Positions 34,330-44,641 of a stretch of 64,000 nt of DNA are shown in pieces. A program made the translations under genes and the position numbers. Origin of the DNA: Dryomyza anilis (Eukaryota > Arthropoda > Insecta > Diptera > Dryomyzidae); NCBI GenBank assembly GCA_951804985.1, contig OX638135.1, positions 36,456,032 to 36,520,031 on the forward strand. Reading direction: 5' to 3'. The notes beneath the pieces are model-generated. The model was not told the origin of the DNA. It saw only the letters and a program-made list of their open reading frames with translations, and ran no database searches. Every line of letters starts with the position of its first letter. Position 1 is the first letter of the stretch.

Positions 34330-35050
34330 TTAGTTTAAAGATTGTTTAAAATTAATGTTATTTTCGACATGATTCTGTCGTTCCTCATATCTGGATTTCT
34401 CTGTGGATTGATTTAATGCGCGCTTGCGTTTTTTACGGTAATTACGTGCCATATGGCCATATGTATCACAATTGTAGCAATTACCTTTAAATTGGGTATC
34501 ACAGTTGGCAGCTGAGTGTTCGGATTTATTGCCTGCTTTAACCGCTTGGCACACTACTTGAAATAAGTCATCGTTCTCCACATCAATTCTACGCGTCTTT
34601 GGAACCGGTCGGCACAACGCATTTGCTGTCTCCTGTGTTAGAGCTGTGGTAACTGTTTCCGTAAATGTTACCCTGGGCGCAGTTGCCCTTTTTGTCTCCT
34701 GATCGCGTATGCCATCAACGAACGCATCTATCTTGCACTTTTCTATGAAATCACACGTTGAATCTGCATACGACAAATGCGCAAGCCTCTCGACGTCCGC
34801 TGCATACGACTGCAATTAACTGACTTATATTAAAAGCTTGGGACTGAACTTTTTCTTCTGAGTCCAGATTTTTCGATGATGGTGCTGCAACTTCAACTTC
34901 GAAATCGTGCAGTGCGATATCAATATCTTGGGCCGCAAATTCTTCCATCAGGCGCCTCTGCAGCTCTACTTTCTTACCAACAGTTGGAAGATCACGATTC
35001 GACAGCTCATTCTTCAGCAGGTCGACTTTAGGTTGATCAAATTTAACCAT
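34330..35050 (-). pseudogene. Gag with N-terminal SAP-like domain and CCHC knuckle
   Basis: 35050-34751 starts MVKFDQPKVDLLKNELSNRD, then LPTVGKKVELQRRLMEEFAA. The spacing Leu-x3-Leu-x2-Arg-x-Leu-x5-Lys-x2-Leu-x2-Arg-Leu fits a SAP motif, a small helix-hairpin that binds AT-rich DNA. A change of frame near 34800 leads into 34815-34330: capsid-like helices (MQSYAADVERLAHLSYADST, KIDAFVDGIRDQETKRA), then CYNCDTYGHMARNYRKKRK. This is a zinc knuckle whose last Cys has become Asn (C-x2-C-x4-H-x4-N). The central capsid part seems shortened by deletion near 34790. The start codon follows the primer site by 12 bases. Confidence 0.78.
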
Positions 35051-35061
35051 TTTGTATCACA

Positions 35062-35079
35062 ATCCCACTTCTGACACCA
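35062..35079 (-). promoter_or_regulatory. Primer binding site, tRNA-Leu type
   Basis: Minus-strand TGGTGTCAGAAGTGGGAT, one base inside the 5' LTR. It would pair with the 3' end of a Leu tRNA (ending CTGACACCA), from which minus-strand cDNA synthesis starts. The tRNA identity is from memory of the tRNA-Leu 3' end. Confidence 0.75.
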
Positions 35080-35080
35080 A

Positions 35081-35489
35081 TGTTACAAAAATTCAGTACA
35101 AAATAAAACCACACTTATATTTGTTTTTAACAAGTATTAATTAACTTTATTTATTTAAATAACAACTTAAACAATAATCACTTATATCAACTGCTGAATT
35201 TATACAATTTAGCTTAACAATGTTCACTCACGAGACGCACTAGTTCACTATTAAATCACAAATGAAGTGCTGTACCTCAGATGCACCTCCCTTATATACT
35301 GCATGTATAAGTTCGACTTGTTTCGAGAACCTTCTACTCGTTTCGTGTATGAAGCATACAATTGGCATCTCATTTGCACTCATGTGTTTTAATGCGCTGA
35401 TCTTCCATCTCTTTCTCGCACACTGCCTCAGTGCGCTGAATGATCTTTCGTCTCTTTCAAACACATTGCTTAGTGCGCTGAATTGTCTT
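35081..35489 (-). repeat. 5' LTR of SAP-gag gypsy element (5' end truncated)
   Basis: It matches the 3' LTR until GCGCTGAATTGTCTT near 35489. The last about 70 bases, including the TGTTATG start, are replaced by unrelated AT-rich DNA, so no target duplication can be read. Confidence 0.8.
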
Positions 35490-36480
35490 TTAAATAAATT
35501 ATAAAATTCAAAAAATGTCATGTCTTATTGCGTAAAAAATCACAGAGAAAATAGCTACGTATTAATTAAAGATGACTAACATTGATTGATGTACTAAAAA
35601 AATTAATTAACAAAATCAAAATATTATTTGCGGTACGAATTCGCAAAATATAAAAAAAATTACGTTGTCATTAAAATTACGATAGGCCAGTACCTACCTC
35701 AATGGAATATTAAATAAACGATTGGGAAGTCCATTGCATTTAGGGCACAATGCTTCCAGGGCATATTAATATAGAAGGCTTGGATATATTCATATGCCAA
35801 CCGATTACATACAATTCAGCACTTTAAAGGCAGAAACTAACGTACTGGAAATGAAACAAAATAGGTAGTGTAATGCATATGTTAATGCTGATATGCCTTT
35901 AAAAAAAAATATCAACAAGCATTTTAAAATAACAAGCATTTTAAAATGTTCAGTACACGGTAATGAAAAGAAATAAGTACTATTGAGATGCATAAAACTT
36001 TTCACAACTTAATATAACAAACACATTTATGTAATTCTATGAAGTCGCGCGCGCTTATTTAGAATTAAAATAATAGCATATATGAGTTGACATAAAGCAA
36101 TGAATAAAAATGATTTATTGTTTTTTATATTTTTCATTTAAATTGAATGTTGTTAAGAATGTTTGAATTAAAATATCCCAATCATTCTTGAATTCTTAAG
36201 TTGCTTTGTTGATTTGTTACATGTCGTCAAAGTAAGAAAAACACCAAAAATACCGATGATAAGCACACGTTTTGTGTCGTTCTTATTATCACTATTGCTA
36301 CACAATGCAAGATATCGGTACAATTTTAATACAATCGCTAGCTAATACCAGAGTGCTAAACAAATGTTATATGTCGCATAAGTGTGTCATATCCCACATT
36401 TGGAACGAAATGAAAATTTCGCCATCTTTCCAATGTATTCTTTTATATACAATTTTTAATAGAGGAGGTAAATAAAAAGA
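35490..36480. other. AT-rich spacer without a recognised gene
   Basis: A short stretch at 35540-35600 (ATAGCTACGTATT, GATGTACTAA) resembles 28350-28410 faintly. Otherwise nothing is seen. Confidence 0.4.
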
Positions 36481-37880
36481 TTTTAAGATATGACTTGTGT
36501 ATGTGCCCCTAACTCCGACAAAAAAGGATAAGTTGGAACTTTGGAAAAAAAACGTGATGGCCCGAAAAAAGCACTTTTTTCTAAGGCACATTTACAATTC
36601 CATCTGCATTTGGCTGGACATAAGTGAGATCGGAAATTTAATTTAAAAATACATTGCCGGTTCAGTATTATTGATCAATCATTTTTTATTGAGAAAACAT
36701 AATTTCAACATAAAGTAGAACCATGTTTTCTGATATATTATCGACTGTGTCAAGCGGCTTTCAAGAAATCACCAATTTGAAATTTTTGTGAACTGATATT
36801 ACAAGAAATTTTAAGGTATGTCTCGTGAATTTTCCCCTAAGCTTAAAAATACAGGAGCACTTTAAATGTGAATTTTAGGCTTAATTGTACAAAAAATCAC
36901 CATTTTCTTAAAATAAGTTTTAAAATATCATTTTATTTGGTCGGATTAAACTGTATTTGATACATTATATTAAATTTGATCAAAAAAAAAAGTCATCTTC
37001 ATAATTTATAATAAAACAAAATCTATTCCACGGTATGTGCGCTGAAAATCCAAAAAAATACAATTTTGCACCTTTTATAGAACATGTAAGGAGCGGCCGC
37101 GGTAGCTCAGTGGTTAGTGCGTTGGACTGCGAGCCGAAAGGTCCCTGGTTCAAGCCTGGACTGGGGCTAACAACATCTTTTCATAGAAACATTTTTCTAT
37201 ACCGCGCTACCTCTCGTCAGTAAATGGCAAACCTACGAGAGTAAAACCATTGCCTATGAAAAGCTCTCACCCGCCGTTCGGATTCGGCAATAAACTGTAG
37301 GTCCCACCACTTTGAGTACAAATATAACACGCACAGCTCAAAATGGTGAGAGAGCTCGGCCGAAGTTCTATACAGGACTGTAGCGCCAAACTATTATTAT
37401 TATTAAGGAGCGGCTTATGTAGAATTGTTGATTTAATTATTTTATTGCAAAGTATTTTAATAGCAGCATATTAAGATGTGTACCTTGAATGTGCCCTAGT
37501 ATCAAAAATTCGACTTTAATGTTCAAAAAATCACAATTTCTTCAAAATAATGTTTCGTATATACATAATTATATGATATTAAACTGAAATATATTGAAAG
37601 ATTATGACAAACAAAAATAATTTCACTTTAACCCTTGATCAATAAATATTTTATAAATAAACAATTCTTTAGAATTTTGAACCAATATAGCGTTACCGAC
37701 CTCTATATTTGACGGCTTTTATTAAAAGTGAAACACGCGAACAGATTTATAATACATAAGGGCCTTTAAACTTATATTCAAAAGCGCTAAGATGTGTCCG
37801 CAATTTTTTTGTGAAATTTTGTAAACCCCAAAAGTTTCTGGATTTGCTCATATTGATGCATAATTCAAAAAATGAGTGCA
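36480..37880 (+). repeat. Diverged tandem repeat, unit about 320-330 bp, interrupted by a SINE
   Basis: The phrase A-A-G-(A/G)-T-(A/G)-T-G followed within about 20 bases by TGCCCCTA, TTCCCCTA or TGCCCTAG occurs near 36488, 36816 and 37472, and weakly at 37790. TTGATCAA-like words recur near 36670, 36976 and 37635. The spacing is about 306-330 bases once the 307-base SINE (plus duplication) is removed. The units are strongly diverged, so this is an old satellite-like array or a multimer of an unknown element. Confidence 0.5.
37097..37403 (+). mobile_element. tRNA-derived SINE, full length
   Basis: 307 bases with an exact 10-bp target duplication TAAGGAGCGG (37087-37096, 37404-37413). The head is tRNA-like: A box TAGCTCAGTGG (37103-37113) fits the polymerase III consensus fully, and B box GGTTCAAGCCT (37147-37157) lies at the right distance. 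The body has TGTAGGTCCCACCACTTTGA and a tail of ATT repeats (37392-37403). SINEs are copied by polymerase III and moved by a partner LINE; the ATT tail hints at a partner that recognises a short 3' repeat. A second, minus-strand copy is at 53800-53990. Confidence 0.92.
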
Positions 37881-37895
37881 TGCATATATAGCTAA

Positions 37896-38166
37896 TTACA
37901 CGGTGCAACACCAAAAATATACAAGAACTCCTATATTTTTGGATAGGTATCGAAAAGCAATGAATATCCTCATCTACAGAATGTCTATATCACTTCGAGT
38001 TTTTAATTTGCACTTCTGTGTACAAATTCTAATTTTCCTACCTTGAGTTACTTATGTAATTAAAACTCAGCATCTACGGAAGTTATTTTAAAAGTGTTTA
38101 ACTTTTTGAAAAACCAACACATTTAGCTTACCAAAACTTTTTAATTTGTTAAAATAGGACCTGAGT
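37896..38166 (+). repeat. Repeat 'R', copy A, first half
   Basis: It matches 62247-62539 along its length (ACGGTGCAACACCAAAAATA, AGCAATGAATATCCTCAT, CCTACCTTGAGTTACTTATG). It continues at 41457 after a 3.3 kb copia insertion with target duplication TGAGT (38162-38166, 41452-41456). Confidence 0.85.
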
Positions 38167-38336
38167 TATTGCGAACACTATAAATTATTAGATTAAGGCA
38201 GAACCCAACCAGTTAAAACAAATTTATTTCGAGAATGAAAAATAATTTTCATAGATTGATAAGTAACAAAACTTAAATTAAAATGAAAACATGAAGTGAA
38301 AATGTAAAGTATTTTTAAACAATAAATATTTTTAAT
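38167..38336 (-). repeat. 3' LTR of copia element in R
   Basis: About 170 bases, shorter than the 5' LTR by small deletions. Its inner edge near 38336 is set by the end of similarity. Confidence 0.8.
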
Positions 38337-38349
38337 ACTGCTCCTCATT

Positions 38350-38830
38350 TGCACTTCATGCCGGACATGTTTCACAAATACTCAAGCTTCATTGCAGGTA
38401 GTGGTTTTGTGAGCATGTCTGCCAGCATTTCATTGGTGGGGCAATACTCACACTTGATGAATATCTTGTCCACGTAGTCCTTAACGAAATGATACTTGGT
38501 ATCAATGTGTTTGGATCTATTGCTGAGTTTTCGTCTTTTATTAAATTGAGGCAGCTTTGGTTACCTTCCATTAAAACGGCGAGTCATGTTTGCAGTGTAA
38601 ATCCGCCAAAATACTTCTGATCCAAATTGTTTCCTTTGCAGCCTCGGCTAACGGAACAAATTTAGCTTCAGTCGTAGAGAGCTAAACGCATGTTTGTTTT
38701 CTACATGTCCAGCTGACAGCACCACCATTCAGCAAGAAAATGTAACCAGAGTTCGACTTTCTGTCGGTTCTATTTTCTGCCCAATTCGCGTCAGCAAAGC
38801 CAACAAGTATATTTTTGTCTGCTGCTTTAT
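38350..38830 (-). pseudogene. Copia RNase H remnant
   Basis: Minus-strand reading gives RTDRKSNSGYIFLLNGGAVS, WTCRKQTCV, a stop, and then LSTTEAKFVPLAEAAKETIW (Glu block), followed by frame-shifted sequence with THxYQVSF-like words to the 3' LTR. The RT that should lie between 39090 and 38830 is gone apart from a short tail (QIRRMANQNPNSYARMMNTK near 39040). Confidence 0.75.
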
Positions 38831-39091
38831 TATTTAATTGCAGGTACATCTACGATGTCCTCCTTAAATATTTGACGACTCGTTCTAGTCTTCCTGATTA
38901 GGTACATTTGTCTTTCGCGCCAAAATTGCGACACTCGTTGAGATATCCGGTTGAGTGTTTAATAGCGAGCCCAGCAAACTTTGGTATTCATCATTCTTGC
39001 GTAAGAGTTCGGATTCTGATTTGCCATACGACGGATCTGTTGAACTGTTTTTGTCGCTACAAGAAAGTTTGATCCTCTTTTCGATGAACTT

Positions 39092-40161
39092 CTACACCCA
39101 AGTATTGACAAATTTGTCCCAAATTTTTGAAGGTAACTCAAAATCGTGACGTTTCGACGTTAATCCAATTTCGATTTCATGTGATATCGTGCCGTCGACT
39201 TCAAAATCGACGGTAATTGCAGAAGATACAGCGACGAATTTGAAATATCTGCTAATCGTTAGCTTGTTAAATCCAAGGTGAACAAAACGCAATCCCTTTG
39301 ACTGGTCGTCGTAGCCAACAAATGTCATCAGCACGGATTTGTCATAGAACTTCTTGCCGATTTTGTACGTGGTTTGCAGTAACGACAGCTTCACCCCAGT
39401 ACGTATACGGCATATCAGCTTCAGCAAGCTTACAGCGGGCCATTCCAACATGAGAACGATTTTTTCTCTCAGCCACGTCATTCTGTTGTGGACAATATGG
39501 TACAGTAAACAGCGACTTAATACCATATTTACGAAGATACATGGTCAACTTTTGCGATTTATATACGCATCCGTTGTCAGACCGGACAGCTTTTGGAACT
39601 TTACCAAACTTGTTCTTGACCATTTCAACGTGCTCTCTCAGCTTCTCTAACAGCTCCGACTTATGACGTAAGAGGTGTACAACGCTGTATCGATTGAAGT
39701 CATCGATGAACGTCAGAAATTATCTCTTACCTCCAGGAGTGACAGTTTGCATTGGTCCGCAAATGTTGGTATGGATAGTGCCAGCAATTCCCCAGTTTTT
39801 GCTGGGGACCTTCTTGAAAGGTTTTTGTGTTGATTTGCATTGAATGCAAATCTCGCAACACTGACGAACTCCACAGTCTTCAATCACAAAATCTCTTGCA
39901 AGCTTTCCAGATTGCATAGACTTCACTGCGTTGATTTCCCGGTGACCCAAGAGCTAATGCCAATAGTGTTGACACTTTGATGAAATACAGATGACCTTCA
40001 ATGCCGACAAATTTTCTGTAAGTCTCAGTGGTACAAGTTGTTGTAAGTATTCTGCAGTCCGAACTACTAAATATGATGATAAAACCTTTTGATGACATCA
40101 GTTTGACTGACAGCAGACTTCCATTGAACGACGGTATATAGAGAAGATATTCCACATGCAC
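39092..40161 (-). pseudogene. Copia gag-pre-integrase and integrase, first catalytic Asp lost
   Basis: 40161-39880: LYIPSFNGSLLSVKLMSSKG, the segment between protease and integrase. 39950-39720: GHREINAVKSMQSGKLARDF (gag-pre-integrase His region), CEICIQCKSTQKPF (zinc Cys pair) and TIHTNICGPMQTVTPGGKR, where the catalytic Asp of the usual HTDICGP is Asn. 39623-39342: VPKAVRSDNGCVYKSQKL (second Asp), PYCPQQNDVAERKNRSHVGM (Glu). 39526-39092: KIGKKFYDKSVLMTFVGYDD and the C-terminal tail. Several frame breaks. The loss of the first Asp by itself would kill the enzyme. Confidence 0.85.
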
Positions 40162-40384
40162 CTCTGCATCGTGTCACTTTTGATTGATGAGTTTCAGAAT
40201 GCACGCTCCTTTACCCGCACATTGCACCGTCTGCCCGTTTGCGATAGTAACCTTGTCTCTACATGATGTATCGAGACTCTCAAACTCTCAAACTCCTTAT
40301 TACTACTTATGTGGCAAGTTGCGCCAGATTCCACAACCCATCCGCAGTTTTCATCGAGCATCACAAAACAGAAGTTTTCACGGA

Positions 40385-41120
40385 CTAATTTGTCCTCAAT
40401 CTTATTAACTTTTGGTTGATCTTTAGACTTACTGTTTTCAGCTCCCGGCAGTTCTTGCTAATATGCCCTATGCCCTTGCAGTGATGACAGACGAAGTTCT
40501 TCTTCGTTTTCGTCATTTTTAAGACAGAATCTTCTTCTCCAACCCGTTGGCCTTGCTTCTCATACTCCTCCAGCAGCTTGTTCTCCACCAATGGCATGGT
40601 GAGATCCTTCTCGTCCAAAGCAGTAATTAGAGTGTCGTATGGGTACGGCAAACTACTGATCAGCATAGATATGACCCACGATTCAGACATCTTCTCGCCC
40701 AGCGATTGCAGCCGCGAAAACAATAGTTTCATTTGAGTGATGTGTGTGCCCATGTCACCACAGGTTGCAATTTCAACCCACATACCGAATGCGAACGAGA
40801 AGTCGACATTGTGTAATAAAATGAAGCTGATATTTTATTGCACAATGTCGACTTCTCGTGATACGCCTTAAGAACATTCCAAGCCCCTGCGCCATTGTGC
40901 AGTTACTAATGCGAAAAGTTTCATTTTCATCGATGGCTAAACCAATGATAATTTATGCATCCATGTCGCGTTGGATCCATAGAGCGTCTGGCGTTGTCCG
41001 AATTGGTTTTTCAATCACATCGCATACTTTCTTCTTTTTCAAGATAGGCAGCATCCGATACTTCTACAATTCATAGTTGGCCTTGAGCTTTGTAACCAAA
41101 AGTCTCATGTTATCTGCCAT
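40385..41120 (-). pseudogene. Copia gag with CCHC knuckle
   Basis: The start ATG at 41120 gives MADNMRLLVTKLKAQ, then a stop. Further pieces follow in changing frames (RCD-KTNSDNARRSMDPTRHG, AWNVLKAYHEKSTLCNK). 40783-40385 is open: HITQMKLLFSRLQSLGEKMS, SWVISMLISSLPYPYDTLIT, ALDEKDLTMPLVENKLLEEY (the UBN2-type gag pattern), then CHHCKGIGHISKNC, a complete zinc knuckle. Around 40800-40860 a 20-base perfect inverted repeat (CACAATGTCGACTTCTCG) interrupts the gene. No protease frame is readable after 40385. Confidence 0.8.
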
Positions 41121-41267
41121 TCCGATATCAAACAGCAAACTTGCAAACAGCAGTATTCCACAATATTAAACAAAAAACAGTAAACAAATTCGATTCAGCG
41201 AAAAAATTATTCTGGTACAACGCACTCTAACAAAAAAACTTATTGCTTCGTTGAAAGACCCATAACC

Positions 41268-41451
41268 TATTGAAAACACTATAAATTATTAGAATAAGGC
41301 AGAAACCAACTAGTTAAAACAAATTTATTTCGAGAATGAAAAAATAATTTTCACAGATTGACAAATAATCAAAGTAACAAAACTTAAATAAAAATAAATA
41401 CATGAAGTGAAAATGTAAAGTATATTTAAACAAGTATAAATATTTTTAAAT
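41268..41451 (-). repeat. 5' LTR of copia element in R
   Basis: 184 bases. The inner edge is set by the primer site, the outer edge by the TGAGT duplication. Confidence 0.82.
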
Positions 41452-41456
41452 TGAGT

Positions 41457-41782
41457 TGTAGGTTATTACACGACAAAGAATTTGAAATTTAAATATATTT
41501 TTCAATTTTGAAAAATCGTTAAAAAATCATTTTGCAAGGTAATCTTCACATTTTTACAGTTAGTAAAGTAAATTCAATTACCTTATCAGAAGTTTTGGAT
41601 TTATGAAAATTCTACAAGAAACAACAAGGTTATGATAGATTAAACCATTTTCCTTTTAATAATGAAATGTTTATTCGAGTCATTCCCACACCATATTTAC
41701 CAAATCGAGTCAACTATGAGATTTAAAGCTCTTGGACTTTGGTTGAATTTTATTATGCAATTGAAATGTGTTTAGTTTTAAA
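41457..41782 (+). repeat. Repeat R copy A second half, joined to Q
   Basis: 41457-41768 matches 62540-62845 (TTTTTCAATTTTGAAAAATC, CGAGTCATTCCCACAC, TTTACCAAATC). From about 41769 the sequence (TGTTTAGTTTTAAA) instead matches the end of repeat Q (30017-30030 inverted), which goes on after the hAT insertion at 44642. Confidence 0.75.
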
Positions 41783-44641
41783 CAAGGATTGAAACCTAAA
41801 CGAATAACGGTTTCGATTTCGGTTTTTTCCGCGTTTCGGTTTCGGTTACGGTTTCGGTTTCGGTTTTAAGTTTTTATAACAAAACGGTTTCGGTATACCA
41901 GTTCCATGTTACGGTTTCGGTTTTGATTTCGGTTTTTGTATACATTTTTTTTATTTCCACATTTTTCAAATAATTTTACAATTTTTATATGGTGCTAAAT
42001 TATGTTCAAATTATGATATTGGGGTAAAGTGGGAAACGTAATTTAAACAATGTTTGTTGTTATTTAGTAAAAATATTGTGTTATATGAATTATTTAATTG
42101 ATTACGCCAAGAAAAAAATTTAATTTAAAATTTCGTGACACAATCCAATGAAAAGCAACATTTTGACTTCACCTGAGATATGATCTGAATTGCAAAGAAG
42201 AAGAATTTTGTACAATTTTCATCCATAAAAGCCAAAGAAATTAAATTTCAACAATTCTGTGAACTGCAATATATGTAAAATAGTGATGATCATTCGCAAG
42301 AGCAAGTCAAGAAATGGTAATCTTAATCTTTTAAATAAAAGATCAAAGACAAATATCTTAAACTGCACATTAATTATGAAAACGAATAGAATTTGAACAA
42401 TAATTGTATTTAAGTTACTTATTTTCCATATTTTCAATTTCTTCAACATTTTACCAACAAAAAAATAAAACCAATAACATAAAATTTTGAATTATATTTT
42501 AACAAGTATTAACTAATAAAAAATAATTGTATCAATCAAGTGATGTTGACGAGACAATTTAAAATCTCAAGGCCATAATTAAATGAACGAAAAGTCACCA
42601 AATACATTTTCAAAATGCTAAATATTGTTTTACAAACTTCTTTATGTATCTGTCAATTGATAAGAAAATGTAAATCTATTAGTTGATATTTCAACTTTAA
42701 AAATGCATCAGATACTTTTTATAATATTAATCAACAAACTCGAAAATTAGGTTTTCCATAAAAATGTGTTTGGTGACTTTTCGTTCTACAATACAATAAA
42801 TATAAGGAATATTTCGTATAGGCATATATCTGTTTTCGTCACAGATTAAAAAATCCGTATGCTACACATAGCGTATGTCAAGAGAACTAAAATAATATTT
42901 TGCATCGTAACATTTTTTCTTTGCGAACACCATGCGAACACAAACTCAAACGCTACAAAGCGAATACTAACAGAAAGAAGAGAATATAACAATAACGATT
43001 ACGATTCTTATACACACACTTTCACAACGACAACTCTTCGTTGCTATCCTGTATCATCGCATGGCAACAAACAGACGCATGACAACAGACAGACGCATGA
43101 CAACGGACAGACGCATGACACAGGCAGACGCATGACAACGGACAGACGCATGGCACCACACTACATGTATGTATCTAGTACAGCTCTCTAGTTGGCAACA
43201 ACAACGAGTTCTCTTGTGGTACAAAAAATGTCCCGCCAAAAATTCAATCAAAAGCTTGGATGCTGCTTTATTCACATTTTTGTTGTTGTTGCACTTTCAA
43301 ACGAATCAGCGGATTTGTGAAAAAAGAAAAACACAAAAAGCAATATATCAGCTAAATATATCACACTGTAAAATGTTCATATATTTTTTTTTATTACTTC
43401 ATGATTTTACAATTAACAAAAAAACTATATATTAAAGTAAAACAAAAATAATAATGTGCATAGCACAGTGCATATGCACAATCGATGTACGAACTAGCGT
43501 AGCGAAGAAAAGAGAAAAAACATTGTTTTGTCTGTTTTATCTTTTTGAAACGACTTTTGAAGCACTTTTAAAGATATTTACCGCTTCAAAAGTGCTTCAC
43601 AGGCCTTATTTTGAAGATGCTTATATTCTTTAGAATTGACAAAAACAAAAAAAAAACACACTGTTCACCTTCATAAATATATTGCACGCTTTCCATTGTT
43701 ACTTCTTGTTCAATATTTAGTAATATCATGAATTATTTTGTATATCATTATTACCTTAAAAACATAATAAATACATTAAAATCACTTGCTTTTGTTCTTT
43801 TTTTTGCAAAATCTCGATCTTGTTCTCATTTTTGTTCTTGCAAAAAAAATGCAAGAACAAGATGCAAGAACAAGAAATTTTTAATCATCACCAATGTAAA
43901 CAAATATCTGCCTTATACTTGAAATGTTTAAACTTGTCGAACTTGCACTTCATTTTTCGTATTTCCTTAAATAGTTACTGAGATGTTAATAATTCGAAAC
44001 TTTTTTACATTTTTTCTTTCATTACCATTGTTTTGTTTATGTCCGAAATTGAGCTTTTTTGAAACATCAGTCAAAAATCCATTAGAAGACTTATAAATAG
44101 TATTCTATTGAATAAAGCCTTTAAAAGAATATAAAAAATATTCAAATGAACTTTTCAAAACTTGTCCCTTTACTTTACCCCAAGCTCCCCTATATATTTT
44201 ACTAATAAAATAAAGAAAAAACCAATATTATTAATATTTGAATCATTTTTTTAACGTAAAAATTTTGCTTGGAGTTGCTGGTGTTTTGTTGTTAATTCGA
44301 TTAATGAAACAAAAAACAAATTTTAGACCAAATACCGTTGTTTTGGAAATATCGTTTCTCAAAAAACAACATGTGAATTTTTGTACAACCAAAAATGTTT
44401 ATTTTGGGAACTCCAAATTTTAATTAATGACATTTTACTTAAGATCCTCTATATAAAATTTAATATGTTTTCCTTTTTCTTTTTTTACTTTTTTAAAACC
44501 CGTTTTAAACCGGTATAAAACCGAAACCGTTTATATCGGTTTTGAATATCGGTTTATTTTTGATTTTCGAATAACGGTTTCGGTTTTAAAAATGAAACGG
44601 TTTTAAATGGATATCGGTTTCGGTTACGGTTTCAATCCTTG
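41783..44641 (-). mobile_element. hAT-type DNA element 'H', copy 2 (2.86 kb, non-autonomous)
   Basis: Opposite in direction to copy 1 and alike over its full length. Ends CAAGGATTGAAACC and GGTTTCAATCCTTG form a perfect 14-base terminal inverted repeat. The 8-bp target duplication GTTTTAAA is exact (41775-41782, 44642-44649). The inverted paralogue of the target, TTTAAAAC at 30010-30017 in repeat Q, is single and unfilled, which confirms both the element edges and the duplication. Subterminal AACCG/CGGTT-rich tracts lie at 41800-41940 and 44490-44635. Coding: only low-complexity frames, no transposase. Confidence 0.93.
43061..43150 (+). repeat. 18-bp minisatellite in hAT copy 2 (about 5 units)
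   Basis: Units such as CATGACAACAGACAGACG; one unit more than in copy 1. Confidence 0.8.

Larger units (their letters stand above)
30898..35489 (-). mobile_element. Ty3/gypsy element with a SAP-domain Gag and a tRNA-Leu-type primer site
   Basis: Reading right to left: 5' LTR (35489-35081, 5' end truncated), primer site (35079-35062), gag, protease, RT, RNase H, integrase and 3' LTR (31321-30898). The LTRs read TGTTATGAAAAG at the start and CGTAACA or TGTAACA at the end. They share CACTGCCTCAGTGCGCTGAA and neighbours, but the 3' LTR lacks about 100 bases present in the 5' one. A purine stretch (GATTTAGGTGGAGAGCAG) adjoins the 3' LTR. The pol frame is broken in several places, but nearly all domains are present, so this is the most complete retroelement of the window. 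Confidence 0.92.
38167..41451 (-). mobile_element. Copia element inside repeat R, 3.3 kb with both LTRs
   Basis: Left LTR 38167 to about 38336 and right LTR 41268-41451 (184 bases) share CACTATAAATTATTAGA, AAATTTATTTCGAGAATGAA and ACATGAAGTGAAAATGTAAAG. Beside the right LTR, minus-strand GGTTATGGGTC (41267-41257) is a copia-type initiator tRNA-Met primer site. The target duplication TGAGT is exact, and the unfilled site is at 62535-62539 in the other copy of R. Inside are gag, integrase and RNase H relics; the RT is absent. It is not the same family as 9555-12873: the LTRs and proteins differ. Confidence 0.9.

Noticed and set aside
37097..37170. Possible functional tRNA gene
   Set aside because: The A and B boxes are there, but the acceptor stem does not close, and the unit continues to an ATT tail with a 10-bp duplication, so it is a SINE.
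41783..44641. Telomere- or centromere-like repeat based on CGGTTT words
   Set aside because: The words cluster only at the two ends of a bounded element with target duplications, so they are subterminal transposon repeats.
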